Assembly (NCBI GenBank): GCA_963663945.1 | Contig: OY760687.1 | Coordinates: forward strand, 2,604,001 to 2,668,000 | Direction of reading: 5' to 3' | Source: Bin87 sp963663945 | GTDB lineage: Bacteria; Chloroflexota; Dehalococcoidia; Lucifugimonadales; UBA3495 | DNA: 64,000 nt | In this document: piece after piece, positions 6,173 through 15,302 of the stretch | Position numbering within the stretch: the first letter of the stretch is position 1 | How the letters are laid out: every line of letters starts with the position of its first letter | Translations under genes and position numbers: made by a program | Notes under the pieces: generated by a model | The model's input: only the letters and a program-made list of their open reading frames with translations | Told to the model about the DNA's origin: nothing | The model's database searches: none

Positions 6173-8615
6173 CGTCGGGGCCGGTGACTTCCATGCCGCC
6201 GACCTCGATGCTGTGGTTCACAACGGCAATCTCGTTGTCCGCGTTGCGGTCCTCCCTCGCCGACACCGTGAAGACGCACCCCTGGTTCCAGTTTTCGCGG
6301 TTGAACTCAAACCCATAGCAAACACGCTCATCTTCGTAGTCCACGAAGAGGTCGGGTAATGCGCCGCTCAGGTCCACGTCCAGCGGAACGCTCTCGCCTT
6401 CTTTCGGCGCCTTGTTCAGCCGCACCGTGTAGCGGGACTCGCCCCGGCCCTCGTTGACCGTGAGCGTGGTCGTGCTGAGCCGCACCTGCAAATCTTCCGT
6501 GACGCCGTCCGTTTCGGGGTCATCGCTGGCGCGCGGCAGGCGCGCGTAAGCCGTCGCCCAGTCGCCGTACATGTAGGTGGTTTCCGCCCGCACCCGGAAC
6601 TCGTAGCTGTCACCGGCCGTCAGGTTGGAGAACGTCGCCGTCCTGGTGCCCGCCGACACCATCCGGCACGCGTTGGACCAAAGGTCGCGGTCCCACGATG
6701 CGTACTGGCAACTACCGTCAAACTCGCCGTTTTCGTCCGCCTGCTGGTACAGGTAGCTCTGCACCGGCCTCCCGCCGTCGTCGGGCGGCGGATCCCAGGC
6801 GATGGTCACCCGGTTGGGGCTCACGCCGCTCAGGCGCAGTACCGGCGGGTCCGGGTCGATTGCATACTGCCCGGTTGTGGACTCGCACTCTTCCTCCGAG
6901 TAGGCGCCCGTGCCCACGTTGCTGGTGGCCACCACCCGGTAGCAGAGCCACTCTCCTGAGTACAGGTTGCGGTCGGTGTAGGTGGTGACGCTGGCGCCCG
7001 TCGTGCCGATCCTCACCCAATTGTCGTACACGCCGATGCGGTCGTTCCGCTCCACCCGGTAGCCGGTGATCCGCGAACCGTTGGTCGGCGGAATCGTCCA
7101 GCTCAGCGTGAGCGAGTCGTCGGTGGCATCGCTGAAGCTCAACTCCGGCTGGCCGGGCAGGCCGGCCGCGACGCTGACGCTGCGCACCGTTGACCACGCG
7201 CCCTCGCCCACGCCGTTCACCGCCCGCACCCGGTAGCGATGGGTGGTGCCGCCGCCGAATTCCGCCTGGTGGACGTATTCCGTGGCGGTAGCCGGGTATA
7301 ACTCCAGGCCGGTCCAGTTCTGGCCGTCGGTGAAGTGCTCCAGCACGTAGCCAGTGATCTCCGAATCGCCGGCGTGGGGTTTGTTCCAGGACAGCTTGAT
7401 CTCCGATGCGGTGCTGGACCGCACGGTGAGGCCGGGCGCCGTCGGCACACCCTGGGGCGCTGTGGTGGCGTGATCGGGGAAAGACCAGTCCCCGCAGCCG
7501 GCGCTGTTGCACGCCCGCAGCCGGTAGTGCCGCGCCTCGGGGTTGATCGCCCCGGTGTTGTGGGAGTAGGACCGGGTCGTGCCCGACGGCCTGGTCAGCC
7601 GCGAGTAGGGGCCGTCCGCGCCGATGGACGACGCCTCCAGCTCGAAGCCGGTCACCGCGTCGCTCCCCGGATCCCAGGTGATGAGGATGGCGTTGGAGCC
7701 GTTGGGCTCGGCCCACAGGACCGGCGCGCCCGGCGGCGTCGCCGTGACCGCCTCGCTGCTCCACCGTCCCGGGTCCTGGCCGGCCATGGCCCGGACCCGG
7801 TAGCGCCGCTCCGTCCCCGCCGGCAGCCCGAGATCCTCATAACACCGGGGGGTGTCGTCCGCGCAGGTCTCGTCCGGCGCCAGGCTCGCCAGCAGCGTCC
7901 AGGTGTCGCCGGCCAGGTACTCCAGCTGGTAGCCGGTGATGGCGTCCTGCTGGTTCGACGGCTCGGTCCAGGTCAGCCGGATGGCATCCCCGGCGGTCCA
8001 TTTGGCCGTCAGTCGGGGCCCGGCCAGTTGCCCCTGCTGCTGGGCGATCAGCCGGTTGAACACGGCCGACCACGGCCCGCCCACGCCCACGTCGTTCACC
8101 GCCCGCACCCGGTACGCCGGCATCGCCCCGGACCCCACGTTGAAGTCCGTCCACTGGGCGCCCCTCACCGGCCCGCTCACCGTCTCCCAGACTTCCACGT
8201 CCGCCATGTACTTCTGGACCTCGTGATGGCGCACCGGAACGCCGTGCAGGTACTCAACCTCGTCCCAGGCGATGGTAACGCTCCGGGAGTTGGCCTTCGC
8301 CCCCCGCATCCCCGGCGCACCCGGCCCGCCGCCGCCGGTGCCCTTGGCCGCCGAAATCTTGGCCGTGTTGTTGCCGGCCTTGTAGTCGTACACCGTGCCT
8401 TCGTGCCAACTGGCCCCGGTCACTTCCTCGCAGTCGGTTTGAGTGGTGTGAGCCAGGGTGGTGGCGTCGCTGCCGATGCACACCGTGTAGTCCACCGAGT
8501 TTTCGATGGCCACGTCGGCGGTGTCCCCGGCATCCGCGCTCAGGACCAGCGTGGCATGTTCGGGCCGGCCGCCGGCCCCCAAACGTCCCGGTCCTCCAGT
8601 TCGCCGGTGTTCCAC
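6144..8615 (-). CDS. secreted fibronectin type III / Calx-beta protein, downstream part of a frameshifted gene
   Basis: This frame encodes six consecutive fibronectin type III domains (each ~85-95 residues, with the xxxLxWxxP start and the YRVRAVN / YRLRACN strand), followed by a Calx-beta-like C-terminal domain (TLTVNEGRGESRYTVRLNKA ... VRIEVRDND). There is no start with a ribosome binding site; the first residues after a break near 8562-8580 continue the upstream frame (8540-10441), so this is the C-terminal ~800 residues of one ~1,430-residue surface protein. The break lies by a run of five C. It may be a genuine inactivating frameshift or a base-calling error. Likely function is extracellular binding or adhesion. 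The stop precedes the TnpB fragment on the other strand. Confidence 0.75.
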   Translation of the reverse strand: MEHRRTGGPGRLGAGGRPEHATLVLSADAGDTADVAIENSVDYTVCIGSDATTLAHTTQTDCEEVTGASWHEGTVYDYKAGNNTAKISAAKGTGGGGPGAPGMRGAKANSRSVTIAWDEVEYLHGVPVRHHEVQKYMADVEVWETVSGPVRGAQWTDFNVGSGAMPAYRVRAVNDVGVGGPWSAVFNRLIAQQQGQLAGPRLTAKWTAGDAIRLTWTEPSNQQDAITGYQLEYLAGDTWTLLASLAPDETCADDTPRCYEDLGLPAGTERRYRVRAMAGQDPGRWSSEAVTATPPGAPVLWAEPNGSNAILITWDPGSDAVTGFELEASSIGADGPYSRLTRPSGTTRSYSHNTGAINPEARHYRLRACNSAGCGDWSFPDHATTAPQGVPTAPGLTVRSSTASEIKLSWNKPHAGDSEITGYVLEHFTDGQNWTGLELYPATATEYVHQAEFGGGTTHRYRVRAVNGVGEGAWSTVRSVSVAAGLPGQPELSFSDATDDSLTLSWTIPPTNGSRITGYRVERNDRIGVYDNWVRIGTTGASVTTYTDRNLYSGEWLCYRVVATSNVGTGAYSEEECESTTGQYAIDPDPPVLRLSGVSPNRVTIAWDPPPDDGGRPVQSYLYQQADENGEFDGSCQYASWDRDLWSNACRMVSAGTRTATFSNLTAGDSYEFRVRAETTYMYGDWATAYARLPRASDDPETDGVTEDLQVRLSTTTLTVNEGRGESRYTVRLNKAPKEGESVPLDVDLSGALPDLFVDYEDERVCYGFEFNRENWNQGCVFTVSAREDRNADNEIAVVNHSIEVGGMEVTGPDVRIEVRDND

Positions 8616-10441
8616 ACCCCATCGGTCCCGTTGTAGCTGCCCTGGCTGATGTGGAGCACCTCCGCCCCGGCGGGCAGCCCGGTCACTTGAGCGCCCAGGG
8701 AGGGGTCCGGCCCGTTATTGAAGGCGAATATCGTCAGCGCGTTCCGGCCGGCCGGGGCGTGAGGGGTGGCCCCGCCGTCCCGCACCTCCAGCTCCGCTAT
8801 GGGGCCGACGTCGAAGGTGTATCTTCCTTTAGCCAAGTGATCCACGTCGTCTGTGAGGTCCCCGGTCGTGCCATTGTTGTTCTTGGTTTCCTGGGTGAAG
8901 TCAACGACATAGGTACCGAGAGTGTCGAACTTGACGTCGACCGCGAAGTTTACCTTAAGGCTCGCGGCGAAAGTGGTTAAGCCGCCGCCTACGGGGTGCT
9001 GGGTCTTGTCGTTCGTGTTGACTATCTTAAAGGTTCGAGGCTCATTGAAGAGATGCACGTGCCCATTGCTGGGCCGCTCGACCGAGGCAATTTCCCACCT
9101 CACTTGAGTCCAGTCGGCAGACGACTGGGAACTGTTGTTCAAAGTTGGCGTTAATCCTTGAATGTGGCGTGTCCACCATGCCAGGTTGTTACTGGAATCA
9201 ACGACTCGCCCGCGGGGGTCCTGGACTTGGACGACCACGCTCCCGGGCCTCAGATAGACCTTACTGTCGCTGTCGTTACGGCCTAGGCCTTGGGCCCGTG
9301 GCGCGAATTGCGAAGAGATGTCTGACCCCGCTACCATTTCCAGGCCGTTGTCCACCGTGCTATCGCCGTCGTCATCTCGGCAGGGGTATCCTATTGGGGT
9401 TACTCCAACGCAGGAGTAGAGAGTGAACAGGTCCAGTTCCCCTCCCGTGAAGAGCAACTTCGGGTCATCCCCCAGACACTGCTTGAGGCTGCCCAGGGCG
9501 TAATCCGATCTGGGCGGCGGAGTGCTGTCCACCACCCGGGCGGTGATGCACCGCTCCTCCAGCGGGATTTCGTCCAAGGTGTCCGAGGTCAGTTGGGTCT
9601 CTATTTCAATTTCCCGATGACCGGGTGTAGTGCTGCCATCCCAAGTGTCCACTGCCTCCGGTTTCCAGGTTGCCGACCGGCCTGACGTCGTAAATCCAGT
9701 GGGCCGACTCCAGTCCTGTTTGAATTCCAGTCCATCGGATAATTCCACCTTGATCTCTATATCGTCGATGAGGTCGATGTAATCATTAATGGTCGTTCGG
9801 CCCCTGCTGAAGTTTTCGGCGGTCAAGTCGAAGTCCACGTCGCCGCCGGCATCCGGCCGCAAGTCGTCCACGGACAGCAGGAGCCCCAGTCTGTTGCTAC
9901 TCATGTGCAGAGTTGAGGCCGTTCTGGATCTAGCCCATGAGTAAACTTTTGTGACGTTATTGGCCAATAAAGACCCCGGTTCAGGCTGATGGGAGGAGGC
10001 CGTGGCAGTTATGACCCCGATCCGGTTCCAGGTGGTGTGACCGGAGTGATTTACTGTGCTGAATGTCAAATTACCCGAGGTCTTGCTCGGTAGTATAGTC
10101 CCAACCTCCCATATAAATGTTTGGTTGGTACTGTTCTCAGTCCTCTTGTCTATAACGGAGGGAGTATTTTCGAGAGCATTCGTTTGCAAATCCTCAAGCA
10201 GAAATGAAACGGTCACTCCGGTGGCTGTCGCGGTACCATTATTCTGAACGATGTATGCAACCTCATTCGAGTCATATTCATAAGTCATTACTAAGTCGAC
10301 GTATTGGTACCCCGCTCCCTCCTGGGCCTGTGCGGTCTCATAAAGCAAAAACGCCGCCGCAATGGCGGCGAACAGGCATAGGACGAGGGCTTTCCTGGCA
10401 GATTTCCTCATCGATACTTGCGAAACATTGGTAGTGTTCAT
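8540..10441 (-). CDS. secreted surface protein, N-terminal part of a frameshifted gene
   Basis: The best start is ATG 10439-10441, preceded by AGGAACCTAACC; the longer frame upstream lacks a signal. It gives a basic N-terminus and a hydrophobic core (ALVLCLFAAIAAAFLLY) ending TAQAQ|E, a Sec signal peptide. Then come beta-rich, CARDB/DUF11-like segments typical of bacterial surface proteins (YIVQNNGTATATGVTVSFLL; AGRNALTIFAFNNGPDPSLG). Near 8562-8580 the coding sense moves to the other minus-strand frame, which carries six Fn3 domains. As written the protein would stop at 8540 with a short non-homologous tail. Expected location is outside the membrane; no anchor was identified. Confidence 0.75.
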   Translation of the reverse strand: MNTTNVSQVSMRKSARKALVLCLFAAIAAAFLLYETAQAQEGAGYQYVDLVMTYEYDSNEVAYIVQNNGTATATGVTVSFLLEDLQTNALENTPSVIDKRTENSTNQTFIWEVGTILPSKTSGNLTFSTVNHSGHTTWNRIGVITATASSHQPEPGSLLANNVTKVYSWARSRTASTLHMSSNRLGLLLSVDDLRPDAGGDVDFDLTAENFSRGRTTINDYIDLIDDIEIKVELSDGLEFKQDWSRPTGFTTSGRSATWKPEAVDTWDGSTTPGHREIEIETQLTSDTLDEIPLEERCITARVVDSTPPPRSDYALGSLKQCLGDDPKLLFTGGELDLFTLYSCVGVTPIGYPCRDDDGDSTVDNGLEMVAGSDISSQFAPRAQGLGRNDSDSKVYLRPGSVVVQVQDPRGRVVDSSNNLAWWTRHIQGLTPTLNNSSQSSADWTQVRWEIASVERPSNGHVHLFNEPRTFKIVNTNDKTQHPVGGGLTTFAASLKVNFAVDVKFDTLGTYVVDFTQETKNNNGTTGDLTDDVDHLAKGRYTFDVGPIAELEVRDGGATPHAPAGRNALTIFAFNNGPDPSLGAQVTGLPAGAEVLHISQGSYNGTDGVWNTGELEDRDVWGPAAGPNMPRWS

Positions 10442-10512
10442 GGTTAGGTTCCTGCCTGCGCGGGATTTAGCGTTGGCATAGGGGCCACGGATGGGAATGC
10501 AAAAGGGGAACG

Positions 10513-10533
10513 CCCTCTCCCTCTGGGAGAGGG
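10513..10533. terminator. perfect 9-bp hairpin between two minus-strand genes
   Basis: CCCTCTCCC, a 3-base loop, then GGGAGAGGG. On the minus strand it is followed by CGTTCCCCTTTTGC, a weak T tract. It lies between the small minus-strand ORF ending at 10624 and the surface-protein start at 10441, so it could terminate the former or be a spacer hairpin. Confidence 0.35.
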
Positions 10534-10623
10534 GACTGTTTTGATCCCTATGGGGAACCGCGGCCGGACTCACTGGCGGCCGCGGCTCCCCAACCTGGAG
10601 ACGTTCTAGGTCAACCTTCGCCT

Positions 10624-11004
10624 CTAGGGGGCAACCCAGTTGATGGTGTAGCTGTCGGTTATGCCGCCGCCATCCCACTCGATTTGCACCGTGTAGGTGG
10701 TCGTCCAGGTGAGTGGGTTCTCACCTGCCGGCACATCGTCCTGCGCGAAGAGACCGAACGCGTCGCCCTCGTCCACCAGGTTGATGCCGTCAGCCTCGCG
10801 GATGGATTCGCAATTCCGGCGCATCCTTCCCTCGGGCCGCTTCCGGTGGGCCGGCGTGGATGGTGTGGAACGCACAAGCGATGCCGTTGCGGGGTCCACG
10901 TCCGTCGCGGGTTCCGGTCTTTCCGCTGTCGAGTCTTGATTTCTGTAGACTGTCATTTCGAGATAACGTATCAATTCGAGGAAGTTAACGATATACAGTA
11001 TCAA
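10624..11004 (-). CDS. hypothetical protein, possibly the tail of a secreted protein
   Basis: A 126-codon ORF with no recognised family. The last ~35 residues (TTTYTVQIEWDGGGITDSYT INWVAP, split here) look like a beta-strand-rich extracellular domain end and resemble in style the neighbouring surface protein. The N-terminal half has low-complexity Pro/Arg-rich text and no signal peptide. It may be a degenerate 3' end of a larger secreted gene. Sequence upstream (11005-11610) shows no matching N-terminal domain. Confidence 0.3.
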   Translation of the reverse strand: MILYIVNFLELIRYLEMTVYRNQDSTAERPEPATDVDPATASLVRSTPSTPAHRKRPEGRMRRNCESIREADGINLVDEGDAFGLFAQDDVPAGENPLTWTTTYTVQIEWDGGGITDSYTINWVAP

Positions 11005-11610
11005 TTTTATTCGGGCAACGAGACAAACGGAGCGGTGGCTTGCGGCGCCGGGTTACGTCAGGCGGTTCTGATCTGGCGGGTTCTGGTTCAGCGGATTCTG
11101 ATCCAGGGGGCTCTGATGCCGCGGGCTCCGGAGGCAGCCCGCGCGGGAGGGGCGGAATGCGCGCCATGCCGTGGCCCGGCGCGGGTCGAGCCCGGCCCGG
11201 TCGCAGGGCGCATGTCCCAGTCGGTCGATCATTGCCGCTCCTGTTGGTCACCGGGGACGCGGCGCTGGCGCCGGCCCGGTATCGGGTTTCCCCAATTTGC
11301 CAATCTGAACTGACTCGCAAGGGGCGTCGCATCCGGGCTCACCCTGCTGACGGAGCGAAGGCGCAAAACGCCGCAATCTTCGCAGTTGGCGAAGCTCGCA
11401 CCCGCTTGTCTGTTCAAACGGCTCATCAGGTTAGCGGCAATACCATATGACCTGCATAACTTTGTTGGCAATGTTTGTATTATGTTGTGTATGAATTTGT
11501 GCTTGCGGAAGCGGCAACCAGTTGCTGGAGTTGCATCGTCACCGTCCAATCCGTGCCCAACTCGGGCATGGGTTGCCAGCGGGAGATCGCCTGGCTCCCC
11601 CACATCGTGC
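11005..11610. other. no supported gene
   Basis: The stretch contains an imperfect GC-rich repetition around 11050-11130 (repeats of a TCTGAT-containing unit) and overlapping ORFs on both strands with biased, Gly/Arg-rich composition. Nothing recognisable was found. It ends at the left terminal repeat of the IS5-family element. Confidence 0.35.
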
Positions 11611-12424
11611 GGGCGTGTTCACACTAACCATGCGGAGATGTTATGGTCCTCGCATGGAGATTACACAAGCACAGTACCAACGCATTGCGCCGATCCTGCC
11701 CGTTCAGCGTGGCAACGTGAAACTGTCCAACCTGCAGGCACTCAACGCCATCCTGTACGTCGCCGAGCACGGCTGCAAGTGGCGGGGGTTGCCGGCCCGC
11801 TTTGGCAACTGGCATACCGTCTACACCAGGATGAACCGCTGGTCGAAGAACGGCGTGCTGGACCGTGTGTTTGAACACCTGCAGCGGGAACAGATCGTCC
11901 GCATCAAACTGGAAGCGGTAGCGCTGGACAGCACCATGGTCAAGGTCCATCCCGACGGCACGGGTGCGCTCAAAAAAACGGACCCCAATCCATCGGGAAG
12001 TCCCGAGGCGGCTGGACCACCAAGATTCATATGGTTGCCGCGGATGCTCGAACGGCCATAACATTCTCGCTCTCGCCTGGGCAGGCCCATGATGCGCCGG
12101 AAGGGCGCAAGTTGCTGGCCCGCCTTGGACCACAGCGCCCTAGACAGTTCCTGTTGATGGACCGGGCCTACGAAGGCAATGAGACCCGTCAACTGGCCCT
12201 GGCCCTGAGGTTCGTGCCGGTGGTTCCGCCGTTGAGCACCCGTGTCCATCCATGGGTCTATGACCGGGAGATGTACAAGAGACGCAACGAGATCGAGCGA
12301 TTATTCCGAAGGTTGAAGGGATTCCGCCGCGTTTTCTGCCGCTTTGAGAAGCTCGACGTGATCTTCCTGGGGTTCATCTCATTTGCGCTCATCGTCGACG
12401 CACTGCTGTAGTGTGAACACGCCC
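11611..12424 (+). mobile_element. IS5-family insertion sequence (IS427-like)
   Basis: Terminal inverted repeats GGGCGTGTTCACACTA (11611-11626) and its exact complement (12409-12424) enclose a two-frame DDE transposase. Length is 814 bp, typical for the IS427 subgroup. Direct target repeats were not obvious at the ends. The right end coincides with the stop codon of the neighbouring minus-strand gene. Confidence 0.85.
11654..12411 (+). CDS. IS5-family transposase made by a -1 frameshift
   Basis: Frame 1 starts at ATG 11654 (MEITQAQYQRIAPILPVQRG) with the N-terminal IS5 helix region and the first catalytic Asp in ALDSTMVKVHPDGTGA. At 11971-11980 the run of seven A (CAAAAAAACG) permits a -1 slip into the frame reading NGPQSIGKSRGGWTTKIHMV, which continues to LLMDRAYEGNET (second Asp) and RRNEIERLFRRLKGF (catalytic Glu), ending at TAG 12409-12411. 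Without slippage the first frame ends at 12061. This arrangement is the known programmed frameshift of the IS427 group, so the element looks active, with all three DDE residues present. The transposase fills almost the whole element. Confidence 0.85.
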
Positions 12425-13074
12425 TAGTCGGAGTCGTGGACTTCCCTGACAACAGGTTGCTGGGCGCCTCGCACCAAGACTTCGGTAACGACGAAATTGC
12501 CAATTTGCACCGGTATGCCCCGGGCATCGTCCGCGAAAACGAAGGTGCTCTTTCCGTCGGGAATCTTCCAGCCAGAGGCAAATTCCGTGCAGTCGTCGTC
12601 GAAGCAGACCTTGGTGGTGGTAGCCACCTTCTCAGCTGGCTTCCCAAGAATGCTTTCGAGGACCGCAATGGGAATTGGCATAAAGCCGCCCCAAGGTATC
12701 ATGACCACCCCTTTCGGAATCGCCTCGGTGGAAGTCCGGCCAGTTATCGCGTCGTATTCCGCATAGACGCGCCCGTCCAACTTCTGATAGCTGCCGGTAT
12801 TGTTGAAAGTCCCCACGCTAACCACGATATTGTCGGCCTCGATCACCTCCTCAATCCACGATGTCCGCGAATCGTAGGTCAATTGACGGACCTCGCCGAT
12901 AGACCTACTGCTTACCGCGGCCTCGATGTTGTACTTCATAACCAATGGCGGCCAGTCGTTGGGTTCCGCCCGAGCCTGGTTCGCCCAGGCAACGATCCCA
13001 ATTGCCGCTCCACCGACAACCAAGATGATCGCCAAAACGGCCCACCGGTTGAATTTCCCCATCAATTCTTGCAA
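12424..13074 (-). CDS. membrane-anchored or secreted hypothetical protein, 3' end altered by IS5
   Basis: The protein starts with a cytosolic MGKFNRW and a single hydrophobic segment (AVLAIILVVGGAAIGIVAWA), an uncleaved anchor or signal, followed by ~180 extracytoplasmic residues with no family recognised (NDWPPLVMKYNIEAAV; DGRVYAEYDAITGRT; TKVCFDDDCTEFASGW). A start at ATG 13060-13062 is more likely than the first codon of the frame, which is TTG. The stop TAG is built partly from the end of the IS5-family element: its last base belongs to the terminal repeat. The original gene may therefore have been longer, with its C-terminus displaced to the other side of the IS, where no clear continuation was found. 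Confidence 0.55.
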   Translation of the reverse strand: MQELMGKFNRWAVLAIILVVGGAAIGIVAWANQARAEPNDWPPLVMKYNIEAAVSSRSIGEVRQLTYDSRTSWIEEVIEADNIVVSVGTFNNTGSYQKLDGRVYAEYDAITGRTSTEAIPKGVVMIPWGGFMPIPIAVLESILGKPAEKVATTTKVCFDDDCTEFASGWKIPDGKSTFVFADDARGIPVQIGNFVVTEVLVRGAQQPVVREVHDSD

Positions 13075-13248
13075 CAGTGTTCACTCCTCCTGCTCCGATG
13101 CGCGTATCACCCCATGCAAGGCCGGTGGGGGAACCGGCAAGTTCCCAGTCAGAATTCACGCACCGGTTGTGTCCACTGTGCTTCAGCGCACCATGCGCCT
13201 TCGCCCCTCTGGACACGCCCTTCAGAACTTGGCGTGTGATGGTCGCTA

Positions 13249-13722
13249 TCAACGCAGCCAACCTCGGGTCACCCTGATCATAGCGACCGGGATGGCGATG
13301 ACGCCGCTGAATGCGGCCAGCCAGGCAATTCCGCTCGCCAGAATTTCGGTCGCGAAGATCAAGACCAAAGCAATGCAAACGGTGATCAGACCCACGCTGG
13401 CCGTACCAGTAAACATACCCACGAGAATGCTGTCCCAGCGTCCACGGGAGCCATCTCCCCCGAAAACCGCGATGCCGACTGGTAGCAGGAATGCGAACCC
13501 GAAAACGACAATCAATGCAATGTACAACACGGCGCGATTTTGGCCTTCCCATCCCCAGAGCAACGGGCGGCTCAACCATGCTCCAAATGGCGGGGTCCGG
13601 GCATTCTGAACTCCAATCCACCGAAAAGATGAGCGTGGCAGCGTGCTGAAGGGGTGAAAAAGTGCTCCCATGCTTCGGGGATAATGATTTTTGGGCATTG
13701 CACAAAATCCGGTTTCAATCAA
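13249..13722 (-). CDS. small integral membrane protein, function unknown
   Basis: Of 157 residues, the last ~100 form three hydrophobic segments: AVLYIALIVVFGFAFLLPVG, FTGTASVGLITVCIALVLIF and IAWLAAFSGVIAIPVAMI. The upstream part is polar and Pro-rich and may not be translated from the first (TTG) codon. A 9-bp inverted repeat (GGTCGCTAT / ATAGCGACC, about 13237-13290) spans the stop region. No family was recognised. A second small membrane protein follows upstream on the same strand, so the two may be functionally linked. Confidence 0.45.
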   Translation of the reverse strand: MIETGFCAMPKNHYPRSMGALFHPFSTLPRSSFRWIGVQNARTPPFGAWLSRPLLWGWEGQNRAVLYIALIVVFGFAFLLPVGIAVFGGDGSRGRWDSILVGMFTGTASVGLITVCIALVLIFATEILASGIAWLAAFSGVIAIPVAMIRVTRGWLR

Positions 13723-13866
13723 GTAAACAGTGTCAATTTAGCAACGAGCCCGCCAACACGCCCAACTGAAATTCTCGGTTGGTAATCATGTGAAGTGTGG
13801 TACCTTCTGGAAGTTCGTTTGTGATGGTTGATGTTAGGGTCCGCTACGGACGGACCCCATGACCAT

Positions 13867-14223
13867 CTAATCACCGTTTGGCGGGCCGGATCGCGCCGAG
13901 TGGGTCCAGCACCAGGCAGCACCCAACGTTATGGTGAGCATCCCGGCGCCGACGGATCCGAAATAGAGAGCCATGATTGCGTTGAACTTGGGAAAGAAAG
14001 TGAGACCGGTGATCACCGCGAGTGTCGCCACCACGTACGTCACCATAATCGCCAGCACGTCGAGTCGTATCATCGTGGACCCCCGGCCTCGCACCGACAT
14101 GTCCGAGGCGGCGGCGAGGGTTGTGAAGGTCACGACAACAGCGGGCCCGAAAACAACCAGCGGCACCACGATCACGAGTTGCGTTAAGGTGAAATGATTT
14201 CCCGAGACCCAAATCCAATCCAT
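13867..14223 (-). CDS. small integral membrane protein, function unknown
   Basis: A 118-residue protein with three or four transmembrane segments: LTQLVIVVPLVVFGPAVVVT, VLAIMVTYVVATLAVITGLT, and FNAIMALYFGSVGAGMLTIT. It starts MDWIWVSGNHFT at ATG 14221-14223, with a purine-rich AGGAAAAAAAGAGC just upstream. No family was recognised. The paired arrangement with the membrane protein at 13249-13722, same strand and similar size, is the only context. Confidence 0.5.
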   Translation of the reverse strand: MDWIWVSGNHFTLTQLVIVVPLVVFGPAVVVTFTTLAAASDMSVRGRGSTMIRLDVLAIMVTYVVATLAVITGLTFFPKFNAIMALYFGSVGAGMLTITLGAAWCWTHSARSGPPNGD

Positions 14224-14334
14224 TGTGAAGCTCTTTTTTTCCTCTCCGGTGCTCCAACAAGTAGATCGGCAAACCGCCTTGTCGTAGCGATCATCTCGCG
14301 TGGTTATGTCAGATTGTGCTTCTTTTCATCCATC

Positions 14335-14371
14335 GGGTCGTCTCCGGTAGGGGGTAGGATCATACGCTGAG
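14335..14371 (+). repeat. degenerate solo Tn3-family terminal repeat
   Basis: GGGTCGTCTCCGG ... CATACGCTGAG aligns with the Tn3-type ends at 4513 and 16316 with a handful of substitutions. No transposase remnant adjoins it, so it is a footprint of deletion or of an old miniature element. Confidence 0.5.
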
Positions 14372-14426
14372 GCCGCAATGCCTCAAGGTCCCGGACCGTC
14401 GAAGGCACGGGCTACCGCTGGTTGTT

Positions 14427-15119
14427 TTATGACTGTAATGGCTTTATCCGCTCCGGTATGGTAATTCGAACTGGGCCGCCGTCGGCCAGCAGCACCGAAT
14501 CGGGCAGGCGACCTGGATTCGGCATCAGTCCCTGGGTAAGGGCCGCGAAGTCGCATTCCACATCGTACGCATACGGGGCATTCAGCAGCCATGGTTCCCG
14601 TTCCGCTGCGTAGCGCCGCGGGTTTCGCCGCGGCTGGTAGGCCCATTGGCGCGCCGTAAGGAACTCGTCCAGGCTGTCCGGCTCGGACGGTTTCCACACC
14701 TCCGACGCCCTGGCTTTCATGTGTCCGTTGGGCCATTGGTATTCCACCTCATCCCATGTGCAGGAGTTGTCGGCGGAAATCGTCAGCTTGCGAAACGGCT
14801 CTCGCCAAAGTGCTCGAGCGGCCATCGCGGTCAGGCGGTGTGCGATGAACTGTCTGATGAACAACACGCCAGGAGGCCCGCCTTGTACAGGCTTCACATA
14901 ACTCCGAATGTTCACCTGCCGGAATTTCCTCGGGCGCAGTGCGACGCCGGCGCACCGGTGATCTGATACCGTCAGGCCCACCAGGCTGACGTAAGCCCTG
15001 TCGTGCCAGCATTGCGGAATCAGGCCTGGGGTAAGTAGCGGCTCGATTGCGTTGGGCTCCACAGCCCACGAGCAGATCAGCAGGTTGGACCATTGAAAGG
15101 AAATCGGATGTAGCATCAT
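14427..15119 (-). CDS. DUF2071 / YqjF-like protein
   Basis: The protein matches the DUF2071 (YqjF) family in organisation: an early Trp-rich segment (HPISFQWSNLLICSWAVEPN, then LTPGLIPQCWHDRAYVSLVG), the conserved F(R/N)QVNIRSYVK strand, a G-x-P-G-V-x-F segment (GGPPGVLFIRQFIAHRLTAM), and a late W-YQPRRNPRRYAAEREPW region. Family members are around 230-250 residues; the ATG at 15117-15119 (MMLHPISF, preceded by AAAGAGAACCG) gives 230, while the open frame extends to 15197. The biochemical role of the family is not established. It stands alone, followed downstream only by the degenerate Tn3 end. Confidence 0.75.
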   Translation of the reverse strand: MMLHPISFQWSNLLICSWAVEPNAIEPLLTPGLIPQCWHDRAYVSLVGLTVSDHRCAGVALRPRKFRQVNIRSYVKPVQGGPPGVLFIRQFIAHRLTAMAARALWREPFRKLTISADNSCTWDEVEYQWPNGHMKARASEVWKPSEPDSLDEFLTARQWAYQPRRNPRRYAAEREPWLLNAPYAYDVECDFAALTQGLMPNPGRLPDSVLLADGGPVRITIPERIKPLQS

Positions 15120-15302
15120 CGGTTCTCTTTGTGGCAATGCGTTGGGCACCGCGCGAGTCGTCTCGTCATAGTAGACGAAGGATCCCGTCGGCATCACACG
15201 TCTGCGTCAGAGAGGACAGCCGCGCTGACCTTATAAGACCCTGGTTCGACCGGCGCACGCTGACCTGCCTTGGGGGGTGCCTCACGCCATCGTGACAACC
15301 CT

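Noticed and set aside
7335..8636. 433-codon plus-strand ORF
   Set aside because: Antisense to the Fn3 repeats and low in complexity (Arg/Pro/Gly/Val); no domain visible.
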